A DNA stretch of 64,000 bases from the NCBI GenBank assembly GCA_945878865.1, contig CAMCUD010000020.1, positions 1-64,000 on the forward strand, read 5' to 3'. The notes beneath the pieces are model-generated. The model had not been told where the DNA came from. It saw only the letters and a list, made by a program, of their open reading frames with translations, and ran no database searches. Origin of the DNA: Bifidobacterium breve. GTDB taxonomy: Bacteria; Actinomycetota; Thermoleophilia; Solirubrobacterales; Solirubrobacteraceae. The position numbers and the translations under genes are program-made. Positions 56,075-64,000 of this stretch are shown here, piece by piece (position 1 is the stretch's first letter; every line of letters starts with the position of its first letter).

Positions 56075-57250
56075 TCAGCTCAGGGGCGGCCCCTCCGGAG
56101 GCGACTCGATGTGGCTCAGCGCGACCTCGCGGCGCACGAGCGGGATCACGGTCGCGATGAGCGCCGCCGTGGGCACGGCGAGGAACGCGCCGATGATGCC
56201 GCCGAGGATCCCGCCGGCGCCCACGCAGACGAGGATGACGACCGGGTGCAGCTCGACGGTGCGCCCGACGATCACGGGGTAGAGCAGGTTGCCCTCCAGC
56301 TGCTGGATCGCGATGATCGCCGCCACGACGAGGAGCGCGTCGACCCACCCGTTCGACACGAGCGCCACCAGCGCGGCCGCCGCCCCCGCGGTGAAGGCGC
56401 CCACGATCGGGATGAACGCCAGCACGAACGTCAGCAGCGCCAGCGGCATGACGAGCGGGACCCCGATGATCCACAGCGCGAGGCCGATCGCGACGGCGTC
56501 GATCGTAGCGATCACGGTGATGCCCCGCACGAACGCGCTGAGCACCCGCCAGCCCTCCTGTCCCGCGGCATGGACGGTGTCCCGCCGGTGCGTCGGCATG
56601 AGGCCGACGATCCAGTCCCACATCCGGTCGCCGTCACGTACGAGGAAGAACGTCACGACGAGCGTGATGACGACGCCGGCGAAGACCTGCGCCGCCACCA
56701 GCGCGCCGGTCAGCGCGCCGGAGGCGATGTCGTCCGCGCGCTCCTGCACCCGCGAGGAGATCTCGTCCACGGCGTCCTGGACATCGCTCTGGCTGAGGCC
56801 GAGGGGGCCGTCGGCCGCCCAGCTGCCGATCTCGTCGAGGCCGCCGCTGACCTGCCGGCCGAGCTCGTCGAACTCGTGAATGGTCGCGGGCGCCAGCAGC
56901 CACACGACGACGCCGACGAACGCCAGCCCGCCGATATAGACAATCGCCGCGGCGAGCGTGCGGGGCACCCCACGGTGGCGCAGCCAGACGGCGGCGGGCC
57001 CGAGGATCGTCGCGGCGAGCAGGGCGACGAACACCGGCAGCAGCACCAGCCGCAGCTGCCAGAACGCGTAGACGATCACCCCGACCGCAAGCACGCAGAC
57101 GAGGAACCGCCACCCGATCTCGCTCAGGACGGCCAGCGTGCGGGGGACGGTGACCGGCCGGCGCGCGGCCGGCGACCCGTCCTGGGTCGTCGCCGCGGCC
57201 GGCAGGACCGGGACGTCCTCGCTACTCGTAGGCGAGGGCCTCGAGGACAT
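56075..57250 (-). CDS. AI-2E family transporter; start uncertain
   Basis: Polytopic; LPVFVALLAATILGPAAVWLRHRGVPRTLAAAIVYIGGLAFVGVVVWLLAP. Confidence 0.88.
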   Translation of the reverse strand: MSSRPSPTSSEDVPVLPAAATTQDGSPAARRPVTVPRTLAVLSEIGWRFLVCVLAVGVIVYAFWQLRLVLLPVFVALLAATILGPAAVWLRHRGVPRTLAAAIVYIGGLAFVGVVVWLLAPATIHEFDELGRQVSGGLDEIGSWAADGPLGLSQSDVQDAVDEISSRVQERADDIASGALTGALVAAQVFAGVVITLVVTFFLVRDGDRMWDWIVGLMPTHRRDTVHAAGQEGWRVLSAFVRGITVIATIDAVAIGLALWIIGVPLVMPLALLTFVLAFIPIVGAFTAGAAAALVALVSNGWVDALLVVAAIIAIQQLEGNLLYPVIVGRTVELHPVVILVCVGAGGILGGIIGAFLAVPTAALIATVIPLVRREVALSHIESPPEGPPLS

Positions 57251-59780
57251 CGAGCTTGGACGCGCGGCGGGCGGGCATGATCGCCGCCACGATCCCGGCC
57301 AGCGCGGACAGCACCAGCAGGATCAGCAGCGTCACGATCGGGAACGTCAGCACGAAGCCCTCCTCCTCGAGGGGACGGGACACGAGCAGGGCGAAGAGTA
57401 CGCCGAGCACCACGCCCAGCGACGCACCGATGAGCGAGGTGATCACCGCCTCGAGGCGCACGATGCGCCGGACCTGTCGTCTCGTTGTGCCGATGGCCCG
57501 CAACATGCCCAGCTCACGGGTCCGTTCGAACACGGACAGCGCCAGCGTGTTGACGATCCCGAACAGCGACACGATGACGCTGAGCGCGAGCAGCGCGTAG
57601 ATCAGCCCGAGCAGCTGGTTGATCTGGTCGGACTGCGACTTCTTCAGCTCCTCCTTCGTCTGCGCCTCCGCGTTGGGGAACTGGCGCTCGAGCAGCGTGT
57701 CCACCTCCTTGCGGACCTCGGGCGCAGGGCGCGAGCCGTCGAACTTCACGGCGATCATCCCGGGCTGGCGGACGCCGAAGTCCTCGACGACTGCCTGGGT
57801 GGAGACGACCATCCCGCCACCCAGGACGCCGAAGTCGCCCTCGTCGACGAGGCCGCGCACGGTGAACGTCACCTGCTTGCCGGTCGGGGTCGTGACGGTG
57901 AACCGATCGCCGACCTTGTACTTGTCGCCGAGCCCCGACCCCGCATCGACGACGGCGCCGTCGGCGCCGAGGTTGGCGAGGACGTCGTTGTCGCCCTCCT
58001 TCCAGGTCGTCTTGTAGGTGCGCGCGACCGACGGGTCGACGCCGACGACCGCCGGCGTGCCCGACACGCCCCGGACCTTGCCGCGGGAGAAGCGGAACGC
58101 CGTCGTGTCGCCGACGCCCGGCACCTTCGCGACCGCCGCCTGCGCGCCCTCGGGCACCGGGCTGAACCCGTCCGTGGCCATGACCGTGAGGTCGCCGGTG
58201 AACGACTTGTCGACCGTGGCGTCGACGGAGCCGGTCAGCCCCGCAGCGAAGATCGACACGAACGCGACGAGCGCGACGCCGATCATCAGGGCCGCCGCGG
58301 TGACGGCCGTGCGGGCCGGGTTGCGCGTCGCGTTCTCGCGTGCGAGCAGCCCGCTGAGGCCGAAGATGCCCTGCAGCGGACGGCCGATCCCCGCCGCCAG
58401 CGGCTTGACGAGCCGCGGGCTGAGCAGGGCGACGGCGAGGAACACCACCGCGGCGCCGAGGCCGAGCAGCGTCGCCGCCTGGCCGCCGGACCCGTTGCCG
58501 AAGAGGCCCAGGCACAGCAGCACGACGCCGACGACGAGCAGGAGCGTGGCGAAGTACGGCCGCCGGCGGCGGCCCTCGCCCTCGGACAGTCCCTCGCGCA
58601 TGGCCGCCACCGGCGCGACGCGGGTCGCGCGCAGTGCGGGCGCGAGGCTCGCCAGGATCGTGACGAGCGTGCCGACGAGCAGCGCCACGATGATCGTCCG
58701 TGCCTGCACGACGCTGCCGCCGCTGGGCAGGTCGAACCCGAACGCGCTGAACAGCTGGGTCAGCCCCGGGGCGAGGAGCAGCCCGCCGATCAGGCCCACG
58801 ATCGACGCCGCGAGACCGATGATCGCCGCCTCCAGCGCGACGCTGCGCAGGACCTGCCCGCGCGATGCGCCGAGCGTCCGCAGGAGCGCCAGCTCCCGGG
58901 TGCGCTGCGCCACCGTGATCGAGAACGTGTTGTAGATGACGAACGCGCCGACGAACACGGCGATCCCGCCGAAGACGAGCAGCGCCGTCCGCAGGAACGA
59001 CAGGTTCTTCTTGAGGTCCTCCGACTGCTTGTCGGCGTTCTCCTGCCCGGTGCGGACGGTGACGCGCTCGCCGCGCAGCGCGGTGGCGACCCGCGACTTC
59101 AGTTCCGCCGGCGACACGCCGTCGTCGCCGGCCACGTCGATCTCGTTGACCCTGCCGGCCTGGCCGGTGGCGCGCTGGGCCTCCGGCGTCGTCATGAGCG
59201 CGAACGACGCGCCGGCCAGCGAGTTCTCATCACCGAACCTCACGACGCCCGTGATCGTGTAGCGCGTGGCGCCCTGGGCGCCGACGACCGTGACCGGGCC
59301 GCCGAGGCGGAAGCCCTGCTTGTCGAAGGTGCTGGCGTCGAGCGCCACCTCGCGGGGCGTGGACGGTGCGCGACCCTCGGTGTAGCGGAACGCGGTGAAA
59401 CGCTCGTCGGCGACGCTCGAGGCGAAGTTCGGCGGTCCCTTGGAGATTGCCTTGCCCTCGGGCGAGCGGATCGAGACCTGCCCACTGACGCTGCCCTCGG
59501 CCACGGCCACGCCGTCGACGGCCGCGACCTGCTTGACCAGCGTCTGCGGCATCGACAGCTGCGGCCCGTCGATGCCGTCGAGCCCGGCCACGGTCTTCGG
59601 GGTGACCGCGACATCGATGCCCTGGTTGCCGGCCTGGAAGATGTCGTCGAACGACTTGTTGATCGTGTCCGTGAGGACGAACGTCCCCGAGATCATCGCG
59701 ACGCCCAGGATGATCGCGATCGACGTGAGCGCCGTGCGCAACTTGCGCGACGCCATGTTGCGGAGGGTCAGTGAGGTCAT
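57222..59780 (-). CDS. ABC transporter permease, FtsX/MacB-like with duplicated halves
   Basis: LRNMASRKLRTALTSIAIILGVAMISGTFVLTDTINKSF; RTRELALLRTLGASRGQVLRSV and RTRELGMLRAIGTTRRQVRRIV. Confidence 0.94.
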   Translation of the reverse strand: MTSLTLRNMASRKLRTALTSIAIILGVAMISGTFVLTDTINKSFDDIFQAGNQGIDVAVTPKTVAGLDGIDGPQLSMPQTLVKQVAAVDGVAVAEGSVSGQVSIRSPEGKAISKGPPNFASSVADERFTAFRYTEGRAPSTPREVALDASTFDKQGFRLGGPVTVVGAQGATRYTITGVVRFGDENSLAGASFALMTTPEAQRATGQAGRVNEIDVAGDDGVSPAELKSRVATALRGERVTVRTGQENADKQSEDLKKNLSFLRTALLVFGGIAVFVGAFVIYNTFSITVAQRTRELALLRTLGASRGQVLRSVALEAAIIGLAASIVGLIGGLLLAPGLTQLFSAFGFDLPSGGSVVQARTIIVALLVGTLVTILASLAPALRATRVAPVAAMREGLSEGEGRRRRPYFATLLLVVGVVLLCLGLFGNGSGGQAATLLGLGAAVVFLAVALLSPRLVKPLAAGIGRPLQGIFGLSGLLARENATRNPARTAVTAAALMIGVALVAFVSIFAAGLTGSVDATVDKSFTGDLTVMATDGFSPVPEGAQAAVAKVPGVGDTTAFRFSRGKVRGVSGTPAVVGVDPSVARTYKTTWKEGDNDVLANLGADGAVVDAGSGLGDKYKVGDRFTVTTPTGKQVTFTVRGLVDEGDFGVLGGGMVVSTQAVVEDFGVRQPGMIAVKFDGSRPAPEVRKEVDTLLERQFPNAEAQTKEELKKSQSDQINQLLGLIYALLALSVIVSLFGIVNTLALSVFERTRELGMLRAIGTTRRQVRRIVRLEAVITSLIGASLGVVLGVLFALLVSRPLEEEGFVLTFPIVTLLILLVLSALAGIVAAIMPARRASKLDVLEALAYE

Positions 59781-60502
59781 GCCGTGACGCCCCGCATGAC
59801 CTCGAAGACGGCGTCCGCGTCACCGGCGGGCGCGTCGTGGACGATGCGCCCGTCGGCCAGGACGAGCAGACGGTCGGCGATCGACGCCGCGTGCGCGTCG
59901 TGGGTGACCATGATCACCGTCTGGCCGAGATCGTCGACGGACTGGCGCAGCAGCCGCTGGATCTCCTCGGATGAGTTCGAATCCAGGTTGCCCGTCGGCT
60001 CGTCGGCGAAGACGACGGCGGGCTTGTGGACGAGCGCCCGCGCGACCGCGACGCGCTGCTGCTGGCCGCCGGACAGCTCCGCGGGGCGATGCGTGCGCCG
60101 GTCCGTGAGGCCGACGGTCTCGATGAGCTGATCCAGCCACGCCTGGTCGGGCTTGCGGCCGGCCAGGGTCAGCGGCAGCGTGATGTTCTCCTCGGCGGTG
60201 AGGACCGGCAGCAGGTTGAACGCCTGAAAGACGAAGCCGACCCGGTCGCGCCGCAGCTCGGTGAGCTCCTTGTCGCCCAGGCCGGAAAGCTCCACCCCAT
60301 CGAGGGTGACGCTCCCGCTCGTGGGCGTGTCGAGGCCCGCGAGGCAGTGCATGAGCGTCGATTTGCCCGACCCCGATGGGCCCATGATCGCCGTGAGTCC
60401 ACCTGCGGGGAAGGCGACGGTCACGCCGGCGAGCGCGTCGACGGCGGCTTCCCCTTCGCCGTAGCGGCGCGTGAGATCGGTGGCGGTGACAATGTCGGGC
60501 AT
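59777..60502 (-). CDS. ABC transporter ATP-binding protein (LolD/MacB type)
   Basis: GPSGSGKSTLMHCLAGLD; LSGGQQQRVAVARAL; VFADEPTGNLDS. Confidence 0.96.
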   Translation of the reverse strand: MPDIVTATDLTRRYGEGEAAVDALAGVTVAFPAGGLTAIMGPSGSGKSTLMHCLAGLDTPTSGSVTLDGVELSGLGDKELTELRRDRVGFVFQAFNLLPVLTAEENITLPLTLAGRKPDQAWLDQLIETVGLTDRRTHRPAELSGGQQQRVAVARALVHKPAVVFADEPTGNLDSNSSEEIQRLLRQSVDDLGQTVIMVTHDAHAASIADRLLVLADGRIVHDAPAGDADAVFEVMRGVTA

Positions 60503-60526
60503 GTGGGCTCCTGGGTGGGGGGAGGG

Positions 60527-61186
60527 TCAGGACGCTGATCGCACGAAGGCGAGCACGGCGAGGACCCGGCGGTGATCGTCGGGCGCGGGGGGAAGATCGA
60601 GCTTGCCGAAGATGTTCGTCACGTGCTTTTCGACGGCCCGCTCGGTGACGACGAGCTGCTGGGAGATGCCGTGGTTCGAGCGGCCTTCGGCCATGAGCGC
60701 GAGAACCTCGCGCTCGCGGGGGCTGAGCGGCTCCAGCGGGTCCGCCTGCCGGCGGCGCCCGAGGAGCTGGGCGACGACCTCGGGGTCGAGCGCCGATCCG
60801 CCCTCGCCGACGCGCCGCACCGATTCGACGAAGCGGTCGATGTCGCCCACGCGGTCCTTCAGCAGGTAGCCGGTGCCCGCCCCGTCGCCCTGGTCGCCGC
60901 TGAGCAGATCCAGCGCATAGCCCTCCTCGACGTACTGGCTGAGAACGAGCACACCGACGTCGGGTTGGCGCGCGCGGATCTCGGCCGCGGCGCGCAGCCC
61001 CTCGTCGGTATGGGTGGGCGGCATCTTGATGTCGATGATCGCCACGTCCGGCTTGTGGGCGCCGACCTTGCGCAGGAGGTCCTCGCCGTCGCCGGCCTGG
61101 GCGACGACATCCATCCCCGCCTCTTCGAGCAGGCGGACGATGCCCTCGCGCAGCAGGACGGAATCGTCGGCTACGACGACGCGCAT
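60527..61186 (-). CDS. NarL/LuxR-type response regulator
   Basis: VVVADDSVLLREGIVRLLEEAG; LSPREREVLALMAEGRSNHGISQQLVVTERAVEKHVTNIFGKL. Confidence 0.95.
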   Translation of the reverse strand: MRVVVADDSVLLREGIVRLLEEAGMDVVAQAGDGEDLLRKVGAHKPDVAIIDIKMPPTHTDEGLRAAAEIRARQPDVGVLVLSQYVEEGYALDLLSGDQGDGAGTGYLLKDRVGDIDRFVESVRRVGEGGSALDPEVVAQLLGRRRQADPLEPLSPREREVLALMAEGRSNHGISQQLVVTERAVEKHVTNIFGKLDLPPAPDDHRRVLAVLAFVRSAS

Positions 61187-62919
61187 GGGATCTCCGCTCG
61201 GATCGTGGTCCCCTCGCCCTCGGGACTGACCACCTCGAGGTGCCCGTCGAGCGCCTCCAAGCGGTCGGCGAGCCCCTGCAGGCCGTGCCCGGCCGGATCG
61301 GCGCCGCCCCGGCCGTCGTCGGCGACCTGCACGACGGCGTGGCCGTTGACCCGGTCGACCCGCACGCGCGCCGTTTGCGCCCGGGCGTGCTTGGCGAGGT
61401 TGGCCAGCGCCTCGGAGACGACGAAGTACGCCGCGGCTTCGACGGGCGCCGGCAGCCGCTCGGCGGGCACACCCTCGACCTCGACCGGCGTGGGCGAGCG
61501 CGCGGCGAGCGCGTCGATCGCCGCGGGCAGGCCGCGGTCGGTGAGGATCGCCGGGTGGATGCCGCGGGCCAGCTCGCGCAACTCGGCCAGGGCCTGCTCG
61601 AGCTCGGCCTGCGCGCCGTCGAGCAGCTCCTGGGCGCGCGCGGGATCCTTCGCGGCGGCGGCACGGGCGAGGCTGAGCTGCAGCGACAGCGCGACGAGCC
61701 GCTGCTGCGCGCCGTCGTGGAGATCGCGCTCGAGGCGCCGGCGCTCCGCCAGGCCCGCGGTGACGATCCGGGCGCGGGACTCTTCGAGGTCGGCGACGCG
61801 GGCGCGCAGCTCGGCCTCCAGCCTGCCGTTCTCCATCGCCAGCGCGGCCGCGCCTGCCGCGGCCGTGACGAGCTCGCGCTCTTCGTCGAGCGTCCGCTCG
61901 TGGACGATGGCGCCGACGAGCACGTCGCCGTGGCGGACGGGCGCCGCCGCCCGCTCCGGGTCATCGGGGGACGGCAGCAGGACCGAGCGTCCGTCCTCCC
62001 CGACGAACCGCTGCTCGGCCTCCAGCCAGTAGGCGAGCTCGACCGTCGGGTCGCTCAGGGCATCGGCGATCGCGGCGCGGAGCGCCTGGCGGCCGGCGAC
62101 ACGCTCAACCAGATCCCCCACGGCCGTGGCACGAGCCCAGCGCGACCGCAGCAGCCCGAAGAGAAACACGAACGGCAGCAGCAGGAACGGGATGAGCGCG
62201 GCGAGGTTCAGCGCCCGGTACGCCGTCGAGCCGTCGTCGACGACGAGGTCGGCGAGGAGCACGGCGGCCAGCAGGACGATGAGGATGCCGCCGCACAGCA
62301 AGATCGGCGTCAGCAGACGGCGCGCCGTCGCGGTCGCCGCGCGCCAGCGGCGCAGCATCAGCGCCGCGATGAGGACGATGATCGCGACGCCGGACAGGCT
62401 GCCCGCGACGTCGATGGCCGACGCCAGCCACGGGATGTCGGCGATGAGCAGGAGGTTCCCCGGCGTCTCGGCGATGCTCATCCCCTCGAGCTCCGGGGAA
62501 ACCAGGGCGAACAGCAGCGGCACGCCGAGCGCCAGCACGTATCCGGCCTGGATCGCGCGGAGCTCAAGCCGGTCCGCCGGGCGCCCCGTCGGAAACGTGA
62601 GGACGAGCTGGGCGAAGACGATGAAGAAGATCGAGCCGGTGACCGATCCGAGCGTGAACACCCACGCGACGTCGCTGACGCACAGCGTGTTCAGCATGTA
62701 CGTGAAGCCGGTGGCGCACAGCAGCGGCCCGACGAGGTTGTGCGGGCGCCGCGACCACGCCAGCAGACCGGTCCCGATGTACGACGCCATGATGCCCGCG
62801 ACGAGCACGGCATCCGCGGTCGTGCCCTCCTCGCTCGTGAGCTGTACGCCCACCGCGCACACGGCGAGAAGCACGCCGAGCAGGCCGATGCCGAGCAGGG
62901 CGGGTCGCAGCCCCGTCAC
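61171..62919 (-). CDS. Polytopic NarL-type sensor histidine kinase
   Basis: N-terminal TM array; ERRRLERDLHDGAQQRLVALSLQLSLA; VADDGRGGADPAGHGLQGLADRLEAL. Confidence 0.94.
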   Translation of the reverse strand: MTGLRPALLGIGLLGVLLAVCAVGVQLTSEEGTTADAVLVAGIMASYIGTGLLAWSRRPHNLVGPLLCATGFTYMLNTLCVSDVAWVFTLGSVTGSIFFIVFAQLVLTFPTGRPADRLELRAIQAGYVLALGVPLLFALVSPELEGMSIAETPGNLLLIADIPWLASAIDVAGSLSGVAIIVLIAALMLRRWRAATATARRLLTPILLCGGILIVLLAAVLLADLVVDDGSTAYRALNLAALIPFLLLPFVFLFGLLRSRWARATAVGDLVERVAGRQALRAAIADALSDPTVELAYWLEAEQRFVGEDGRSVLLPSPDDPERAAAPVRHGDVLVGAIVHERTLDEERELVTAAAGAAALAMENGRLEAELRARVADLEESRARIVTAGLAERRRLERDLHDGAQQRLVALSLQLSLARAAAAKDPARAQELLDGAQAELEQALAELRELARGIHPAILTDRGLPAAIDALAARSPTPVEVEGVPAERLPAPVEAAAYFVVSEALANLAKHARAQTARVRVDRVNGHAVVQVADDGRGGADPAGHGLQGLADRLEALDGHLEVVSPEGEGTTIRAEIPCASS

Positions 62920-63272
62920 GCGGCGAGCACCTCCTCCAGGGCGGCCCGCGAGAGGTCGGCCTTCGCGATGAACCCGCGCGCGCCGCTCGTGCCGACGAGT
63001 GGCCCATAGTCGCTGGCCTGCCGGCTGGAGACGAGGACGACCGCGGGCCCGCGATCCTTGGCGCTCAGCCGGCTGGCGACCTGGAAGCCGTCGAGCCCGG
63101 GCAGGTTGACGTCGAGCAGGACGACATCGGGACGCAGCTCGTCGACGAGCGTGAACGCCGTCTCCCCATCCGGGGCCTCGCCGACCACCTCGTAGCCCTC
63201 GAGCTCGAGCAGCATGCGCGCCGTCGCCCGGAAGCTCGGGTGGTCGTCGACGATGAGGACGGTGGACCGCAC
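62916..63272 (-). CDS. Stand-alone receiver-domain protein
   Basis: STVLIVDDHPSFRATARMLLELEGYEVVGEAPDG...DVVLLDVNLPGLDGF; 118 aa, no output domain. Confidence 0.92.
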   Translation of the reverse strand: MRSTVLIVDDHPSFRATARMLLELEGYEVVGEAPDGETAFTLVDELRPDVVLLDVNLPGLDGFQVASRLSAKDRGPAVVLVSSRQASDYGPLVGTSGARGFIAKADLSRAALEEVLAA

Positions 63273-63332
63273 GCCCTCATTGTCGCGCGCCCGCCGACGG
63301 CCTCGGGTACGGGTAACCCCCGAAACCCGGTG

Positions 63333-64000
63333 CTACGCCGAGCCGACGCCCGCCGCCGCAGCGATCGTGCGGTACGCCGCGCCCGGATCCTCGGCGCCGA
63401 AGACGGCCGAGCCGGCGACGAACCAGGTGGCCCCGGCCGCCGCGCACAGCGGCGCGGTCTCGGCGTCGACGCCGCCGTCGACCTGGATCGCGGCGTCGGG
63501 CCCGAGGATCTCGCGCACCTGCTTGACCTTCTCCAGGCACGACGGGATGAGCGCCTGCCCACCCCACCCCGGGTTCACCGTCATCACGAGCGCGAGGTCG
63601 ACCATGTCGGCGACCTCCTCGAAGACCGCCGGCGGCGTCGCCGGGCACACCGCCAGCCCCGCGCGGCAGTCCGCCTCACGGATCTGGTGCAGCACCCGGT
63701 GGGCGTGCGGGGTCGCCTCGGCGTGGAACGTGATCCCGTCGGCGCCTGCGCTGGCGAAGTCCTCGATCTGGCGCTCTGGCGTCTCGATCATGAGGTGCAC
63801 GTCGAGGTAGATGCTCGCGGGCAGGGCGTCGCGCAGCGCGCTCAGCACGACCGGGCCGACCGTGATCGGCGGCACGAACTGGCCGTCCATCACGTCGAAG
63901 TGCACGACGGTCGCGCCGGCGTCGACGACCGCCTTGACCTCGGCGGCGAGGTTCGCGAGGTCCGCCGACAGGATCGACGGAGCGACGTGGCGATGGTTCA
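63333..64000 (-). CDS. rpe: Ribulose-phosphate 3-epimerase, 5' end beyond the window
   Basis: VAPSILSADLANLAAEVKAVVDAGATVVHFDVMDGQFVPPITVGP; VMTVNPGWGGQ; VDGGVDAETAPLCAAAGA. Confidence 0.95.
   Translation of the reverse strand, partial: NHRHVAPSILSADLANLAAEVKAVVDAGATVVHFDVMDGQFVPPITVGPVVLSALRDALPASIYLDVHLMIETPERQIEDFASAGADGITFHAEATPHAHRVLHQIREADCRAGLAVCPATPPAVFEEVADMVDLALVMTVNPGWGGQALIPSCLEKVKQVREILGPDAAIQVDGGVDAETAPLCAAAGATWFVAGSAVFGAEDPGAAYRTIAAAAGVGSA

Noticed and set aside
55439-57280. 613-aa + strand ORF
   Set aside because: Antisense to the MFS and AI-2E transporter genes; no conserved motifs.
57138-59774. 878-aa + strand ORF
   Set aside because: Antisense to the FtsX-like permease; repetitive Arg/Asp/Glu composition typical of GC-rich shadow ORFs.

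Overview
High-GC actinobacterial chromosomal window, with codon usage and gene content resembling Thermoleophilia/Solirubrobacterales (inferred, not proven). About 60 genes are packed tightly on both strands. The backbone is housekeeping: trmD-rimM-KH-rpsP-ffh, ftsY, smc-rnc-acpP-plsX-rpmF, yceD, coaD-rsmD-recG, a DAK/FakA-like gene, rpmB, ribH-ribBA-ribE-ribD, and a partial rpe. Accessory genes are interspersed: secreted lipases with a divergent M28-like peptidase, a glutaminase-STAS-cNMP fusion, a class III cyclase, a LuxR/MalT-type regulator, a coiled-coil PD-(D/E)XK-like protein with a divergent partner, an amine oxidase/ceramidase/TetR locus, a surface-glycan cluster, and an ABC/two-component locus. 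I saw no tRNA, rRNA, CRISPR array, transposase, integrase or prophage. The observations most worth checking are: rnc has no ATG/GTG/TTG start; the ceramidase-like ORF is out of frame with its translationally coupled signal peptide; the M28-like protein appears to have substituted metal ligands; a solo globin/RsbRD-like sensor appears to lack the proximal His; a coiled-coil nuclease-like gene faces an uncharacterised wHTH-like gene; a 33-bp palindrome lies upstream of an orphan histidine kinase; an ADH carries a perfect 30-bp tandem duplication; and bL32 ends in a His-Asp tail. No large, clearly novel multi-gene system could be demonstrated from sequence alone. Most long ORFs in the supplied track that lie opposite known genes are GC-driven shadow ORFs.
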